In this document: positions 6,953 to 15,294 of the stretch, one piece after another
Layout: the number at the start of each line of letters is the position of its first letter
How positions within the stretch are numbered: position 1 is the stretch's first letter
IMG/VR virus record: IMGVR_UViG_3300032116_013696
Span: 1 to 41,898 of that record
Source: a virus
DNA: 41,898 nucleotides
Strand: one strand, 5' to 3'
The notes under the pieces: generated by a model
Told to the model about the DNA's origin: nothing
The model's database searches: none
Seen by the model: only the letters and a program-made list of their open reading frames with translations
Translations under genes and position numbers: made by a program

Positions 6953-8503
6953 TCAATTAATTCGAATATTTTGATTTAGTATTGAATTGTCAGCGTCCTG
7001 TAGAATTTTGTAGATCTCTTCCAACTTAGTTCCATCAACTCCAATTGGAATCGGAGCCTCATTTATATTATGGACATGTGCTCCTAAAAAATCTACGATC
7101 AACTTTAATAATTTCATCAACTCATTTCCTCTAACCATTGGGTCAGTATTTTGTAGAATGTTTTCGGTAAAATATGGTTGTGGTATACCGTATAAAGTTT
7201 CTTTAGGTTCCAACATAATTTTTCTTTTTGAAGGTATGTCGGATTTATGTGATAATAAATATAAAAAGTCTGCTGCAACTGTTCCGTAAGAAACAGGATT
7301 AGGATTATAGGTGTTCTGTCTTAATGTTGAAGTTTCAGGTGTTAGTTGTTGACCAACAACATTTTTAGACCAAACTAAAACACTACCAAATTGTCTATCT
7401 GAGGGTAATAATTTAACTTTAGTAAAAAAGTTGTTGACCATATTGAAATCTGTTGATCCTGTTGAACTTAATTTATCAATATTATTTTTGGTTGGTCTGA
7501 AATAGAATGGAAACTGATTTGATATTTTAAGATCATTATCAAAAGGGAATTGATCATACCCTTGAATATTAATCTTTCCTTGATTTAATCCGTTTATAAA
7601 TTGGTTTATAATTTTTACCCCTTCATCTAAAGTTTTTCCTGTAAATACTAAAGTATATTCAGGTCCACTTTTAAATTGATCTAACGGGGTATCCATATAT
7701 ATTTCGTTAGTTTTAGTTTTGTCTTTAGGTAGTAAGGAGTATAGACTTATATTACCATTATAAAACGTAGATCCTGTAACACCACCACCTGAAGTATTTC
7801 CAGTAATAGTTACTTGATTGGTAACCTCCCACTCAATTAGTTTCTTCACTAACTGAGGTTTATTTTTTAGAATAGTTTTTTTAATTGGGTCTTTCTCAAC
7901 TCTTTCTAAATCAAAATTTGAAATTTGTAAAAATCCTCGATTTAGTCTTGGTGTTGGTAGATTAAATCCTGCGGTTTGGGTTGGTATGTTCTTACCTGCT
8001 CTTACTAAAACCTCATCTTGTTTTACAATAACGTCTGCGGTTCCTCTACCTAATAAGGCATTATCACCAGGTTCGGGATAAATACCTTTTGCTTGACCTT
8101 TGATTTCAAAACTTATAGGATCTTTAATATTGTTAGCTTGTTTTAAAAATACACCACTTGCTAACATTGACTCGGAATTATGCCAATTTTCGTAAAAATT
8201 GTTCTGAGGTCTTGTTATAGGACCCTGAATGTAGAATTTAGTGTTATCTACAACATAATCTTTATTATAGTAGAAAATGTGAATATACTCCTCAACCTTA
8301 GGTACTTGACTCACATAGTAAGGTAACAAAGGTAAATAAATCAATGGATCTCTTTCAGTCCAAATATCCTTTTCAGGGTTCCAATTAGTTGGTAATACAT
8401 CGGCCTCAACTTGATCAATTGGTAACGCTCTAATTCTTCCTAACATTAAAGGATCTTGGTTATTAATTACATAACCTTGAAATATTATCTTTTGTTCATT
8501 CAT
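6953..8503 (-). CDS. Baseplate-type protein with N-terminal OB-fold-like domain
   Basis: A 516-residue protein. Its start (F-Q-G-Y-V-I-N-N-Q-D-P-L-M-L-G-R-I-R) matches the pattern at the head of gp5/VgrG-type OB domains, where a strand is followed by D-P-x-x-x-G-R-V/I-x-V. A further stretch (P-L-I-Y-L-P-L-L-P-Y-Y, about 53-63, then P-K-V-E-E-Y-I-H-I-F-Y) fits the rest of such a domain. The C-terminus ends in a helix with F-L-G-A-H-V-H-N. No lysozyme catalytic pattern is evident, so a gp5-like baseplate hub with lysozyme is not supported; a wedge or hub component without lysozyme is more likely. Its ATG overlaps the previous stop by one base (TAATG), which suggests translational coupling. Confidence 0.55.
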   Translation of the reverse strand: MNEQKIIFQGYVINNQDPLMLGRIRALPIDQVEADVLPTNWNPEKDIWTERDPLIYLPLLPYYVSQVPKVEEYIHIFYYNKDYVVDNTKFYIQGPITRPQNNFYENWHNSESMLASGVFLKQANNIKDPISFEIKGQAKGIYPEPGDNALLGRGTADVIVKQDEVLVRAGKNIPTQTAGFNLPTPRLNRGFLQISNFDLERVEKDPIKKTILKNKPQLVKKLIEWEVTNQVTITGNTSGGGVTGSTFYNGNISLYSLLPKDKTKTNEIYMDTPLDQFKSGPEYTLVFTGKTLDEGVKIINQFINGLNQGKINIQGYDQFPFDNDLKISNQFPFYFRPTKNNIDKLSSTGSTDFNMVNNFFTKVKLLPSDRQFGSVLVWSKNVVGQQLTPETSTLRQNTYNPNPVSYGTVAADFLYLLSHKSDIPSKRKIMLEPKETLYGIPQPYFTENILQNTDPMVRGNELMKLLKLIVDFLGAHVHNINEAPIPIGVDGTKLEEIYKILQDADNSILNQNIRIN

Positions 8504-8736
8504 TAGATTTTAGTTCTTTCAGTATATTCTTTATGTAATACATTATAGGTGTTTTCTAAAGCATCTAAATGGTGTGTAAGTTTGATTATAGAATCTTTTG
8601 TTACTTTGTGGTCTTCATTAATAAATTCCATTGCAATTTGAAGATCTCTATTTGATCTTTCTTTATGTTCTTTAATTATCAATAAAACTTCGTTAGCCTT
8701 AATTCTTTTTTCGTCAATTTTAAATGAACTTTCCAT
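8503..8736 (-). CDS. Small coiled-coil protein
   Basis: A 77-residue, highly charged, all-helical protein (for example K-E-H-K-E-R-S-N-R-D-L and H-H-L-D-A-L-E-N-T-Y-N-V-L-H). No family recognised. It overlaps the preceding structural gene by 17 bases and the following baseplate-like gene by one base, so the three are probably translated as a coupled set. It may be a small assembly factor or chaperone for its neighbours; this is only inferred from position. Confidence 0.6.
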   Translation of the reverse strand: MESSFKIDEKRIKANEVLLIIKEHKERSNRDLQIAMEFINEDHKVTKDSIIKLTHHLDALENTYNVLHKEYTERTKI

Positions 8737-10639
8737 ATGCGTCTTTTGGGATTGTTACACCAGCCGGTGTTATAGTTAATGGACCAATACCGATAGCGAC
8801 TTTTCCATTCTCCTCAACTTCTTGTGCATTACCATCAATCATCGCTTTAATTGATGCTAAAAATTTATTTGGACTCCCGTCAGGCATAGGACCTGTTGGA
8901 ACACCTATTTCTTGTAAATTTTGAACAGTATTCAGAAAAGATCTTGTCGGTGAATATCCGTCTAATAATTTTGCAGATAATAAAAGTGGTAATGGTAAAT
9001 CCCCTCCTTTTTCTTTCAATTTATCTAACCTTTTTTTGATACCAATATTAAGTAATTGAAGTAGTTCGTCTAATACACTTTTACAATCTCTAAAATCTTT
9101 AGTAATTACCGCCAATCCTGGTATTATCGCAACAATTGCTAAAACCATTCTGTAACGTTTTTTTATTTTTTCTTCACTGATGTCTTGGAGTAATAATTTA
9201 ACTAAAGCTTTAACCTCTTTTTTCAATTCATTGAAAACTTCTTTTGTAAAAATTGCAACAACCTTGGTCATAAATTCATTAAAAAATGTTCTGAATTTTT
9301 TTTGAAAATCCTCAATGTTTGAGATCTGTTTATAAAATGGTTGGTCAAACATTGCAGCTATTGTCATAATTGGTAAAACATTTTTTGGTGATAAAACAGT
9401 ATTGACTAAAGCTTTTAAAAATTGCTCGAAAAAGCCTTCATCCAAAGATAGTTTAAATCCGTCATCTAGCGTTGGGTAAATTATTCCTGATGCCGCCTCA
9501 ATTTCATTTAAATCTGAAGTGTCTTCATTAAATTCTAAATTATCTAAAGCCGTAAGGGTTGCCTCTAAATTTAAAGAGATTTTCAAATTTTCACATTCTT
9601 CAAATTCGATAACACCTAATTTAATGTCTGAAATACTTTGTTCTATAATTCTTAAATCAATATCATTAAATTCATAAAATGACTCATCAACATTATCAAC
9701 TTCAGATACTTTAGATGATGCACCCACATTAATTTCTTTATTAGAGTCAGAACAAAGACCAAGTATTCTTTGCATTATTAATAAAGTTTTTTGGATTGTT
9801 TGTAATTTCAAAAATCCATCACCCCTACCAAATGAAATAACACCTGTAACGTAATCAGTTAGATTTGTGAAGAACTGTTTATAATCCAAAATATCTATTG
9901 ATTCATAATAATCCGCTAAAAAAATGTCAACCGCTGGTACACCAACTCTTGTACTTATGTCAACTTTAAATGTTGGCTCGTTTACAACTAGTAGGGTTAT
10001 TGGATCCGTATATGTTTCTATATATGTAACATTAAATAAATTTTGGTTTGATTTACCTCTATATGGGGATCCCGCAACTGCCTGATAAGGTTGATTTAAA
10101 TTTTGAGTTCTTTGGTAAAGTTCTCTATTCATTGAAAATGGAAAATCATTATACTGAATAGGTTTTTTTTCGTAGAAAAATTTACCAATTTTATCGTCAG
10201 GACCCAATTCAAAAGACCCAAACAAATCGACACACCTTACTGGAACATAGTATGTTGATGGTATTGTAGTCATCGTATTACTACAACCCAAAGCTTTTAT
10301 TGCTTCCTCAATTAAAATTGTTTTAAGTTGGGGTTTAATCTTCTTCAAAGAATTTAAAAATATTCTTTTGATCAATTTATCGGTCTCAACACCAGAACCT
10401 TTAGTTTCTTTTAGTTGTTTGATTAATTCTTGTAAGAAACTTTTGGCGTTTGAGGTATGTTTTTTTCTCCACTTTTTATAATCTGTAAGTGGTTGAGATA
10501 GAAATTTATTTGCGGTTTCTTGAGAACTACCCGCTTTCTTTTTTAAGCTTTCGTAACTTTTTTTGTATTCTTTATAAGTTTTATAAACACCTGTTTTGTT
10601 ACTTGCTTTTTTTAATTCTTCATTTATATCGACAGCCAT
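8720..10639 (-). CDS. Large virion-associated protein, probably baseplate
   Basis: A 639-residue protein without a recognised T4 name. Residues 1-120 are Lys-rich and helical (possible coiled coil). About 130-260 is a beta-rich region with Y-Y-V-P-V-R-C-V-D-L-F-G and S-P-Y-R-G-K. Two acidic helical stretches follow, and about 450-560 is hydrophobic helical, including a segment Y-R-M-V-L-A-I-V-A-I-I-P-G-L-A-V-I that might touch or cross a membrane. The C-terminus has a Gly/Pro-rich P-T-G-P-M-P-D-G-S-P and I-G-P-L-T-I-T-P-A-G-V-T-I-P. Large proteins of this kind lie next to baseplate genes in distant T4-like phages. A role in the baseplate or in DNA entry is inferred. Confidence 0.6.
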   Translation of the reverse strand: MAVDINEELKKASNKTGVYKTYKEYKKSYESLKKKAGSSQETANKFLSQPLTDYKKWRKKHTSNAKSFLQELIKQLKETKGSGVETDKLIKRIFLNSLKKIKPQLKTILIEEAIKALGCSNTMTTIPSTYYVPVRCVDLFGSFELGPDDKIGKFFYEKKPIQYNDFPFSMNRELYQRTQNLNQPYQAVAGSPYRGKSNQNLFNVTYIETYTDPITLLVVNEPTFKVDISTRVGVPAVDIFLADYYESIDILDYKQFFTNLTDYVTGVISFGRGDGFLKLQTIQKTLLIMQRILGLCSDSNKEINVGASSKVSEVDNVDESFYEFNDIDLRIIEQSISDIKLGVIEFEECENLKISLNLEATLTALDNLEFNEDTSDLNEIEAASGIIYPTLDDGFKLSLDEGFFEQFLKALVNTVLSPKNVLPIMTIAAMFDQPFYKQISNIEDFQKKFRTFFNEFMTKVVAIFTKEVFNELKKEVKALVKLLLQDISEEKIKKRYRMVLAIVAIIPGLAVITKDFRDCKSVLDELLQLLNIGIKKRLDKLKEKGGDLPLPLLLSAKLLDGYSPTRSFLNTVQNLQEIGVPTGPMPDGSPNKFLASIKAMIDGNAQEVEENGKVAIGIGPLTITPAGVTIPKDAYGKFI

Positions 10640-10646
10640 ATAAAAA

Positions 10647-11018
10647 TTATTTTTTCATTTTATAGGTTCCATCATTGTTGATGTCTTTTTGAAGTAGGCT
10701 TTGAATTGCAACATCATCCATATCTAAATCAGAAAGAGTAAAGTCCTGTTCTTTATCGGTTGATTTTTGCCACATTGTTGATTGTAATTTAGAAAGTGTT
10801 AATTTTTTTTCAACACAATCATTAATTATTTTTTGTTGCTTTTCAATTACAGGGCCAATAAGAGTCATATCTTCAGGTTCCTTCATCATTGTCAACATTT
10901 TATTTTGAATTCTAATTGCGGTGTTTCTTTGTTCTACTAATTCATTGTAGATTTCTTGCATCAAAGATAACATTGACTCTTTTGATAAATTTATCTCTTT
11001 TTTTGGTGGTCTTGGCAT
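10647..11018 (-). CDS. Small helical protein beginning MPRPPKKE
   Basis: A 123-residue helical protein: a short basic, Pro-rich start, then a long coiled-coil-like region (E-I-Y-N-E-L-V-E-Q-R-N-T-A-I-R-I-Q-N-K) and an acidic C-terminal segment (D-L-D-M-D-D-V-A-I-Q-S-L-L-Q-K-D). I chose ATG at 11018; a TTG five codons upstream would overlap the sigma gene. It follows the late sigma factor after an 11-base gap. A small terminase subunit or sigma partner are possible by size and position, but no sequence feature decides between them. Confidence 0.55.
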   Translation of the reverse strand: MPRPPKKEINLSKESMLSLMQEIYNELVEQRNTAIRIQNKMLTMMKEPEDMTLIGPVIEKQQKIINDCVEKKLTLSKLQSTMWQKSTDKEQDFTLSDLDMDDVAIQSLLQKDINNDGTYKMKK

Positions 11019-11029
11019 ACTAGTAAATA

Positions 11030-11773
11030 TCAATCTTTCAGTAATTCTTGAACTAAATCAAAATATAACTTTTTATATTTTTTAATAGAATTTCTTATTT
11101 CTTTAGTGGATAGATTAGTCATTTCCCTCAATTCAAAAAGAATAAGATTCTTATTAAACTTGTTGTTACTTGACTCGTGAAAAATTTGATTATAGTTTTC
11201 AAATAAGTCATAAATCGCAGAACCTAATTTGTGTTCTTGATCATTTGTCTCATTATTATCTAAATTATCTTTCAGTCTTTCAAGAAACTTTTTTATAATT
11301 GTTTCAGAACTTAATTCGTCATTATCAATGAAATATGACATTTCAGCTCTATTGGAAAGATCAGATGAAATATCTTCATAAGATATTTTTCTATTCATTT
11401 CTTTTTGATCTTTCATTATTTGACCCATCAAATAATTTTTACAGATCGTACCAAAGTAAGAATATGCTTTCTTTTCTTTAGAAGGCTTAAACTTCTCAAT
11501 TTTTGTCATAAGAAAAGAATGTGTGTCTACGTGTATTTCTTCGTAGTTCATATCCTTCCTGTACAATTTATATCTTCTAATAATTGAAGATATCATTTTA
11601 TCTAAAGGGTCTCTCAAAAATTCATTATATATTTTGTTTCTTTCTTCATAAGTTTCGGCGATTAAAAACATTTTAACCGCCGTCTCTTCCCGTTCATCAA
11701 AATAATTATTAGCTTTTGGTTTTCTTCCTTTCTTCTTCTTTTCTATTGAAATTTCAGTTTCATTGTTTACCAT
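11030..11773 (-). CDS. Late-transcription sigma factor, T4 gp55-like
   Basis: A 247-residue protein, longer than T4 gp55 (185). Residues about 55-125 look like sigma-70 region 2: two helices, then K-K-A-Y-S-Y-F-G-T-I-C-K-N-Y-L-M-G-Q-I (102-119), which parallels the F-S-T-Y-A-x-x-x-I-R-N-x-I element that binds core polymerase and melts DNA. The N-terminus carries a basic K-K-K-K-G-R-K-P-K patch (12-20) resembling an AT-hook. The C-terminal part is helical, ending L-S-T-K-E-I-R-N-S-I-K-K-Y-K-K-L, consistent with a small DNA-binding or clamp-contact tail. ATG at 11773 shares its A with the stop of the upstream gene (TGATG). TATAAATA boxes before several virion genes fit a gp55-type regulator. 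Confidence 0.72.
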   Translation of the reverse strand: MVNNETEISIEKKKKGRKPKANNYFDEREETAVKMFLIAETYEERNKIYNEFLRDPLDKMISSIIRRYKLYRKDMNYEEIHVDTHSFLMTKIEKFKPSKEKKAYSYFGTICKNYLMGQIMKDQKEMNRKISYEDISSDLSNRAEMSYFIDNDELSSETIIKKFLERLKDNLDNNETNDQEHKLGSAIYDLFENYNQIFHESSNNKFNKNLILFELREMTNLSTKEIRNSIKKYKKLYFDLVQELLKD

Positions 11774-12579
11774 CAAATATTTTGTGGTTCATAATTTATA
11801 TCTCTTTCGTTTTTGAAAAAATATTCTTTTTTTGCTGACTCAATCCAAAATCTTGCTTCATCCTGATCTAATCTATCATCACCATTTTTGTAATTCCAAA
11901 ATATAGATCCTTCTCTTAAATTCATGTGTTTATAACCAATACGAGGTATTGTCATAATTTTTACTGAGTTGTGTGTTAGTCTTAAAAATAATTCATATCC
12001 GAAAGTAAGTTTAATGTTAGACTTAATACCACCAACTTCTTGGTATTTTTCTTTCTTGAAAACCATACCTGATGTTTGGAAATTTTGATATGTTTGTAAT
12101 GTTTCATTTGTCAAAATTCCCATATCTGTTGATACGTTTGCTGCAAAAGTAGCTTCGTTAGTAAAACCAGCGAAAACCAACTTATCATCAACGTCAACAA
12201 CGATTGGTAAAAAAGCATCTACATCTTTATAAATATCCATATATTTAGTTGCGTTTTTGAACCAAATATTTGAATATTCATCGTCAAACTCTGCAATTGA
12301 ACACCATTCAGATGTTGATAACTCAACACCTCTATTAACTTGTTTTGCAAAATTAGGAGATTCTGACCAAACTTCTCTTACAACTGTCAAACCACTAAAT
12401 TCATACTCATCTAAGAAGTTAGTTAAAAAATCTTCAGAACCATGAACAATAATTAGTTCATTTAAATATTCACCTTGATTTCTTATTGATTGGATACACT
12501 TATCAAAGAACTCTTTGAAGTCTATTGCTTTACCTGATTTAATAGGTAAAATAACTGATATTTTATTTTCGATACTCAT
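11773..12579 (-). CDS. GT2-like (GT-A fold) glycosyltransferase
   Basis: A 268-residue family-2-like glycosyltransferase. It starts with the typical I-S-V-I-L-P-I strand (7-13), contains N-R-G-V-E-L-S-T-S-E-W (about 82-92) and a D-D metal/nucleotide site in E-F-D-D-E-Y (97-102), and later G-Y-E-L-F-L-R-L, which resembles the acceptor-side E-D-x-x-L/F-x-x-R/K region. It would transfer a sugar from a nucleotide donor in the cytoplasm; no membrane segment is seen. It follows the GT-B gene after a 2-base gap and overlaps the sigma gene by one base, so it shares their mRNA. Donor and acceptor cannot be read from sequence. Confidence 0.8.
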   Translation of the reverse strand: MSIENKISVILPIKSGKAIDFKEFFDKCIQSIRNQGEYLNELIIVHGSEDFLTNFLDEYEFSGLTVVREVWSESPNFAKQVNRGVELSTSEWCSIAEFDDEYSNIWFKNATKYMDIYKDVDAFLPIVVDVDDKLVFAGFTNEATFAANVSTDMGILTNETLQTYQNFQTSGMVFKKEKYQEVGGIKSNIKLTFGYELFLRLTHNSVKIMTIPRIGYKHMNLREGSIFWNYKNGDDRLDQDEARFWIESAKKEYFFKNERDINYEPQNI

Positions 12580-12581
12580 AA

Positions 12582-13640
12582 TTATACTGTTTCAATTTTA
12601 GTTAGTTGATCTTCAAAAGAAGCGATTCTACTCTCGAACATTTTACCAAATAATTCTAATGTTTCAGATTGGAATTTTTCAAAATTACTTATTGATTCAA
12701 TTGTTGAATCCATATTAGAAAACAACTCAGGGTTTAAATTGTCTTCTAACCAATTCTGAATAAAATCTGATAATACGTCAACAATAATCGTTTTATTATT
12801 TACCCACAGACCATTATCTTCATTCATCCATGACGGTACATAGTCAGGAACTAAACCTAACACTGGTATACCCATTTTCATAGACTCTAATGGGAAAGTC
12901 CCAAAAGAACTTGTTTGGTCAATCCAAACTGAAATAAAACTATCTTTCATGGCTTCGCTAAATTCTTCTTCAGACAAACCTCTTAAATCTCTAAATGTAA
13001 TCCATCTATATTGTGGGAATTTAGCATAGAATGATTTAATCAAGTTAGTAGTATCTCTATGATCTCTTGTGTGGATGTTCACAATAGTTTTAGGTGGGAA
13101 AATATTTTTTTGGAAAGTATCCGAAATATATGGTGAAATAACATCAGTATATACATTTCTCATAACTGACTCAATAAGTTCTTTTTGTTTGTTAGAAGTT
13201 GTAATACATTTGTAGAATCCTAATTGACTCCAAGTTTGACCTGGTTGTAAAGTCTCAAATATATGATCAAATGCTTGACAAAGAACAATTTTGCCACAAG
13301 GTAATTTAGTAATTTGGTCCATAATAAAACCATAGATTTCGGGAATGATAATTAGATCATCAGGTGAAATTTCCAAGCTAGTACCTTCAATTGCTCTGTG
13401 TTCTAATTCAGTCATATATTCTTCTCCTAACCAAGAATCAACACCGTAGTATTCAGGTTTTTCATGAAGGATGATTGAGTTATATCCATTTCTCTTCAAT
13501 GTTAATGCCATTTGGTAAATGTATCTAACAGATGCCTTAGCGTTTCCTTTGGTGTCTTGTACTATGAAATAAATTCTAGACAACTTCTCTTTCATGTTGT
13601 TGATAGAATTTTCCAATTTTGTGATTTGTTCTGTATTCAT
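12582..13640 (-). CDS. GT-B fold glycosyltransferase (family 1/4-like)
   Basis: A 352-residue protein with a short N-terminal coiled coil (1-20), a Rossmann-like first half (Y-F-I-V-Q-D-T-K-G-N, about 24-33, and D-L-I-I-I-P-E-I-Y-G), and a C-terminal half with W-I-T-F-R-D-L-R-G-L and S-F-G-T-F-P-L-E-S-M-K-M-G-I-P-V-L-G. The latter corresponds to the E-x7-E-type donor-binding segment of GT4-like enzymes (F-P-L-E ... G-x-P-V). Cytosolic, no signal peptide. Preceded by a small gene and followed by a GT-A gene. Specificity unknown. Confidence 0.75.
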   Translation of the reverse strand: MNTEQITKLENSINNMKEKLSRIYFIVQDTKGNAKASVRYIYQMALTLKRNGYNSIILHEKPEYYGVDSWLGEEYMTELEHRAIEGTSLEISPDDLIIIPEIYGFIMDQITKLPCGKIVLCQAFDHIFETLQPGQTWSQLGFYKCITTSNKQKELIESVMRNVYTDVISPYISDTFQKNIFPPKTIVNIHTRDHRDTTNLIKSFYAKFPQYRWITFRDLRGLSEEEFSEAMKDSFISVWIDQTSSFGTFPLESMKMGIPVLGLVPDYVPSWMNEDNGLWVNNKTIIVDVLSDFIQNWLEDNLNPELFSNMDSTIESISNFEKFQSETLELFGKMFESRIASFEDQLTKIETV

Positions 13641-13645
13641 ATCTA

Positions 13646-13900
13646 TTATAATTTATTTATTATTTTTTTCATCAGTAATGTGTTGAAAGAAATTTTGAAA
13701 GGGATGGAAACTTCATTAGTTTTAAATCCCATTTTTTCATCAACTATTTCGTCTTCTGTAAGAACGGTTTCTACCATATTTTTTATCATTTCGTATTTAA
13801 CTAAATGAATTTGCGATTCCCCGCTTGTACCTACTAAAGCAACCTCGTCTTCAATTTTGTCTAAGTCGATATAGTAATGTTCATCAAAAATATTAAACAT
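13646..13900 (-). CDS. Small hypothetical protein
   Basis: An 84-residue protein; no family recognised. I chose ATG at 13900 because it overlaps the end of the HAD-like gene by 8 bases; a longer reading from 14002 has a low-complexity start inside that gene. The sequence is acidic to neutral, with Y-Y-I-D-L-D-K-I-E-D-E-V-A-L-V and a basic C-terminus (L-L-M-K-K-I-I-N-K-L). It is part of the coupled operon; nothing indicates its job. Confidence 0.5.
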   Translation of the reverse strand: MFNIFDEHYYIDLDKIEDEVALVGTSGESQIHLVKYEMIKNMVETVLTEDEIVDEKMGFKTNEVSIPFKISFNTLLMKKIINKL

Positions 13901-14558
13901 TTTGTTTAAGGTTTTGTATAATTTGCTCAAACTCAGAAAGTGAAGAAATTTCATAATCTGATTTGATTTGTTTATTGTAGGAAGTGTTAAACTTAACAAC
14001 AATTTTACCTACAGGTTTTTCTAATAATAGAATAGGATCCGCAGTAAGTAAAATGTCTATTTGGTCCCACATATTTTTTTTTGTTATTTCACTAAAAAAA
14101 ATAACTTTTTCCAACAAGCATCCAAATTTTGATAAGAAAAACAATGAAGATGGTTTTGATTTACCTATTTCTCCTGAAACAACTACTAATTCATTCTTAT
14201 CTCTTAAATTAAAATAAATTTCATTAAGTATATTAAATGTCGTCATTTCTGTAGATGGAGCGTGACCAAATAATTCCATCGCATATTCTTCGTACATAAA
14301 ATTAAATAACTCATCCTTACTTCTAAAAGAAAAATGTTTGTCCAACTCTAAAGAATCTACATCAGATATTTTTTTATATTCGAATTTTTCTAAAGTTTCT
14401 GTTATTGGTGTTGTATTACCTGACATATCAAGTTCATAGGTTGTTTGGGTGACCTCTTCATTTTCATTACTCTCGATCAAATGTTTTTCATATAGTTGAG
14501 TAAATTTACCAACCGTATCTCTCAATACACCATTAATATCAATCCCTATCTTCATCAT
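13893..14558 (-). CDS. HAD-like hydrolase-fold protein with altered motif I
   Basis: A 221-residue protein beginning with G-I-D-I-N-G-V-L-R-D, the HAD motif I region of 5'(3')-nucleotidase or phosphatase-like enzymes. The nucleophile Asp is present (residue 7 from ATG 14558), but the acid/base Asp two residues later is Asn9. V-V-V-S-G-E (about 125-130) and a following Lys-rich segment fit motif II and the motif III Lys, and L-L-T-A-D-P is a possible motif III/IV Asp. It may have weak or altered activity, or bind nucleotides only. The gene overlaps PhoH by 20 bases; two ATGs in tandem are possible starts. Confidence 0.55.
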   Translation of the reverse strand: MMKIGIDINGVLRDTVGKFTQLYEKHLIESNENEEVTQTTYELDMSGNTTPITETLEKFEYKKISDVDSLELDKHFSFRSKDELFNFMYEEYAMELFGHAPSTEMTTFNILNEIYFNLRDKNELVVVSGEIGKSKPSSLFFLSKFGCLLEKVIFFSEITKKNMWDQIDILLTADPILLLEKPVGKIVVKFNTSYNKQIKSDYEISSLSEFEQIIQNLKQNV

Positions 14559-15270
14559 ATTTTTGTAATATTTTAGTAATTATTGGATTTCTTACACCAT
14601 CTTTATCGCCAAACTCAAAAATCCCAATTCCGTTTATACCATTAAATCTTGTTATCGCATCATAAAGACCTGAGTGTTTTTTATCTTTATATCTATCGGT
14701 TTGCTCAATGTCGCCAGAGATAAAGAATTTAGTGTTGGTACCGATTCTTGTCAATAGTAATTTCATTTGTTTTGGTGTTGCATTTTGTGCTTCCTCAAAA
14801 ATTAAAATTGAATTGTCTATTGTCATACCTCTCATATATGCCAAAGCAAAAACCTCAATTACTTCTGCATCTTTTAATTTTTCTCTAGCCTCTTTACCAA
14901 TAATTTTATTTAACAAATAGTAAGATGGGAAAATATATGGATCTAATTTTTCTTCTAAATTACCAGGTAAAGCCCCTAATTTTTCTTCTGCCTCAACCGC
15001 TGGTCTTACAATTATGATTTTATCATATCCATTACCATCATCTAATAAAAGATCTACCGCTGTTTTCATGGCAATAAAACTTTTACCAACACCCGCAGGA
15101 CCTGAACAGATTGTAATTTGATTATTTAATAATGTTTCGTAATATATTTTTTGATTTTCGGTAAGAAATTTACTTTTTTGTTTTTTCTTAACTACTTGGG
15201 AGATTACATCTCTTTTAGAATTCAAAGGTACATAAGGTTCCTCTGTTGGTTGTGGTTTTCTTCTTGTCAT
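14539..15270 (-). CDS. phoH: PhoH-like ATPase
   Basis: A 243-residue P-loop ATPase common in phages. Walker A is G-P-A-G-V-G-K-S (57-64), Walker B is I-L-I-F-E-E-A-Q-N (155-163), the family R-P-x-V-x-A-E-x-x-L-G-x-L-P-G segment is at about 89-104, and the S-G-D-x-x-Q-x-D segment is at 185-192. Length and motif order are typical of the single-domain phage form. PhoH proteins are thought to act on RNA (helicase/RNase-associated) or under phosphate stress; the role in phage is not settled. It is the only gene in the run with a clear intergenic gap on its transcript-upstream side (24 bases after galE). Confidence 0.93.
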   Translation of the reverse strand: MTRRKPQPTEEPYVPLNSKRDVISQVVKKKQKSKFLTENQKIYYETLLNNQITICSGPAGVGKSFIAMKTAVDLLLDDGNGYDKIIIVRPAVEAEEKLGALPGNLEEKLDPYIFPSYYLLNKIIGKEAREKLKDAEVIEVFALAYMRGMTIDNSILIFEEAQNATPKQMKLLLTRIGTNTKFFISGDIEQTDRYKDKKHSGLYDAITRFNGINGIGIFEFGDKDGVRNPIITKILQKYDEDRD

Positions 15271-15294
15271 ATTTTAATTTTACTCTACGATGTT

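Noticed and set aside
6953-8503. gp5-type tail lysozyme
   Set aside because: Only the OB-like start is recognisable; no lysozyme catalytic pattern was found.
12228-12235. TATAAATA inside the glycosyltransferase gene (also at 25804-25811)
   Set aside because: Within coding sequence and not upstream of any start; expected by chance in AT-rich DNA, which also limits confidence in the other boxes.
13901-14002. Longer N-terminus for the small protein ending at 13646
   Set aside because: The extra 34 residues lie entirely inside the HAD-like gene and are low complexity; ATG 13900 is the natural coupled start.
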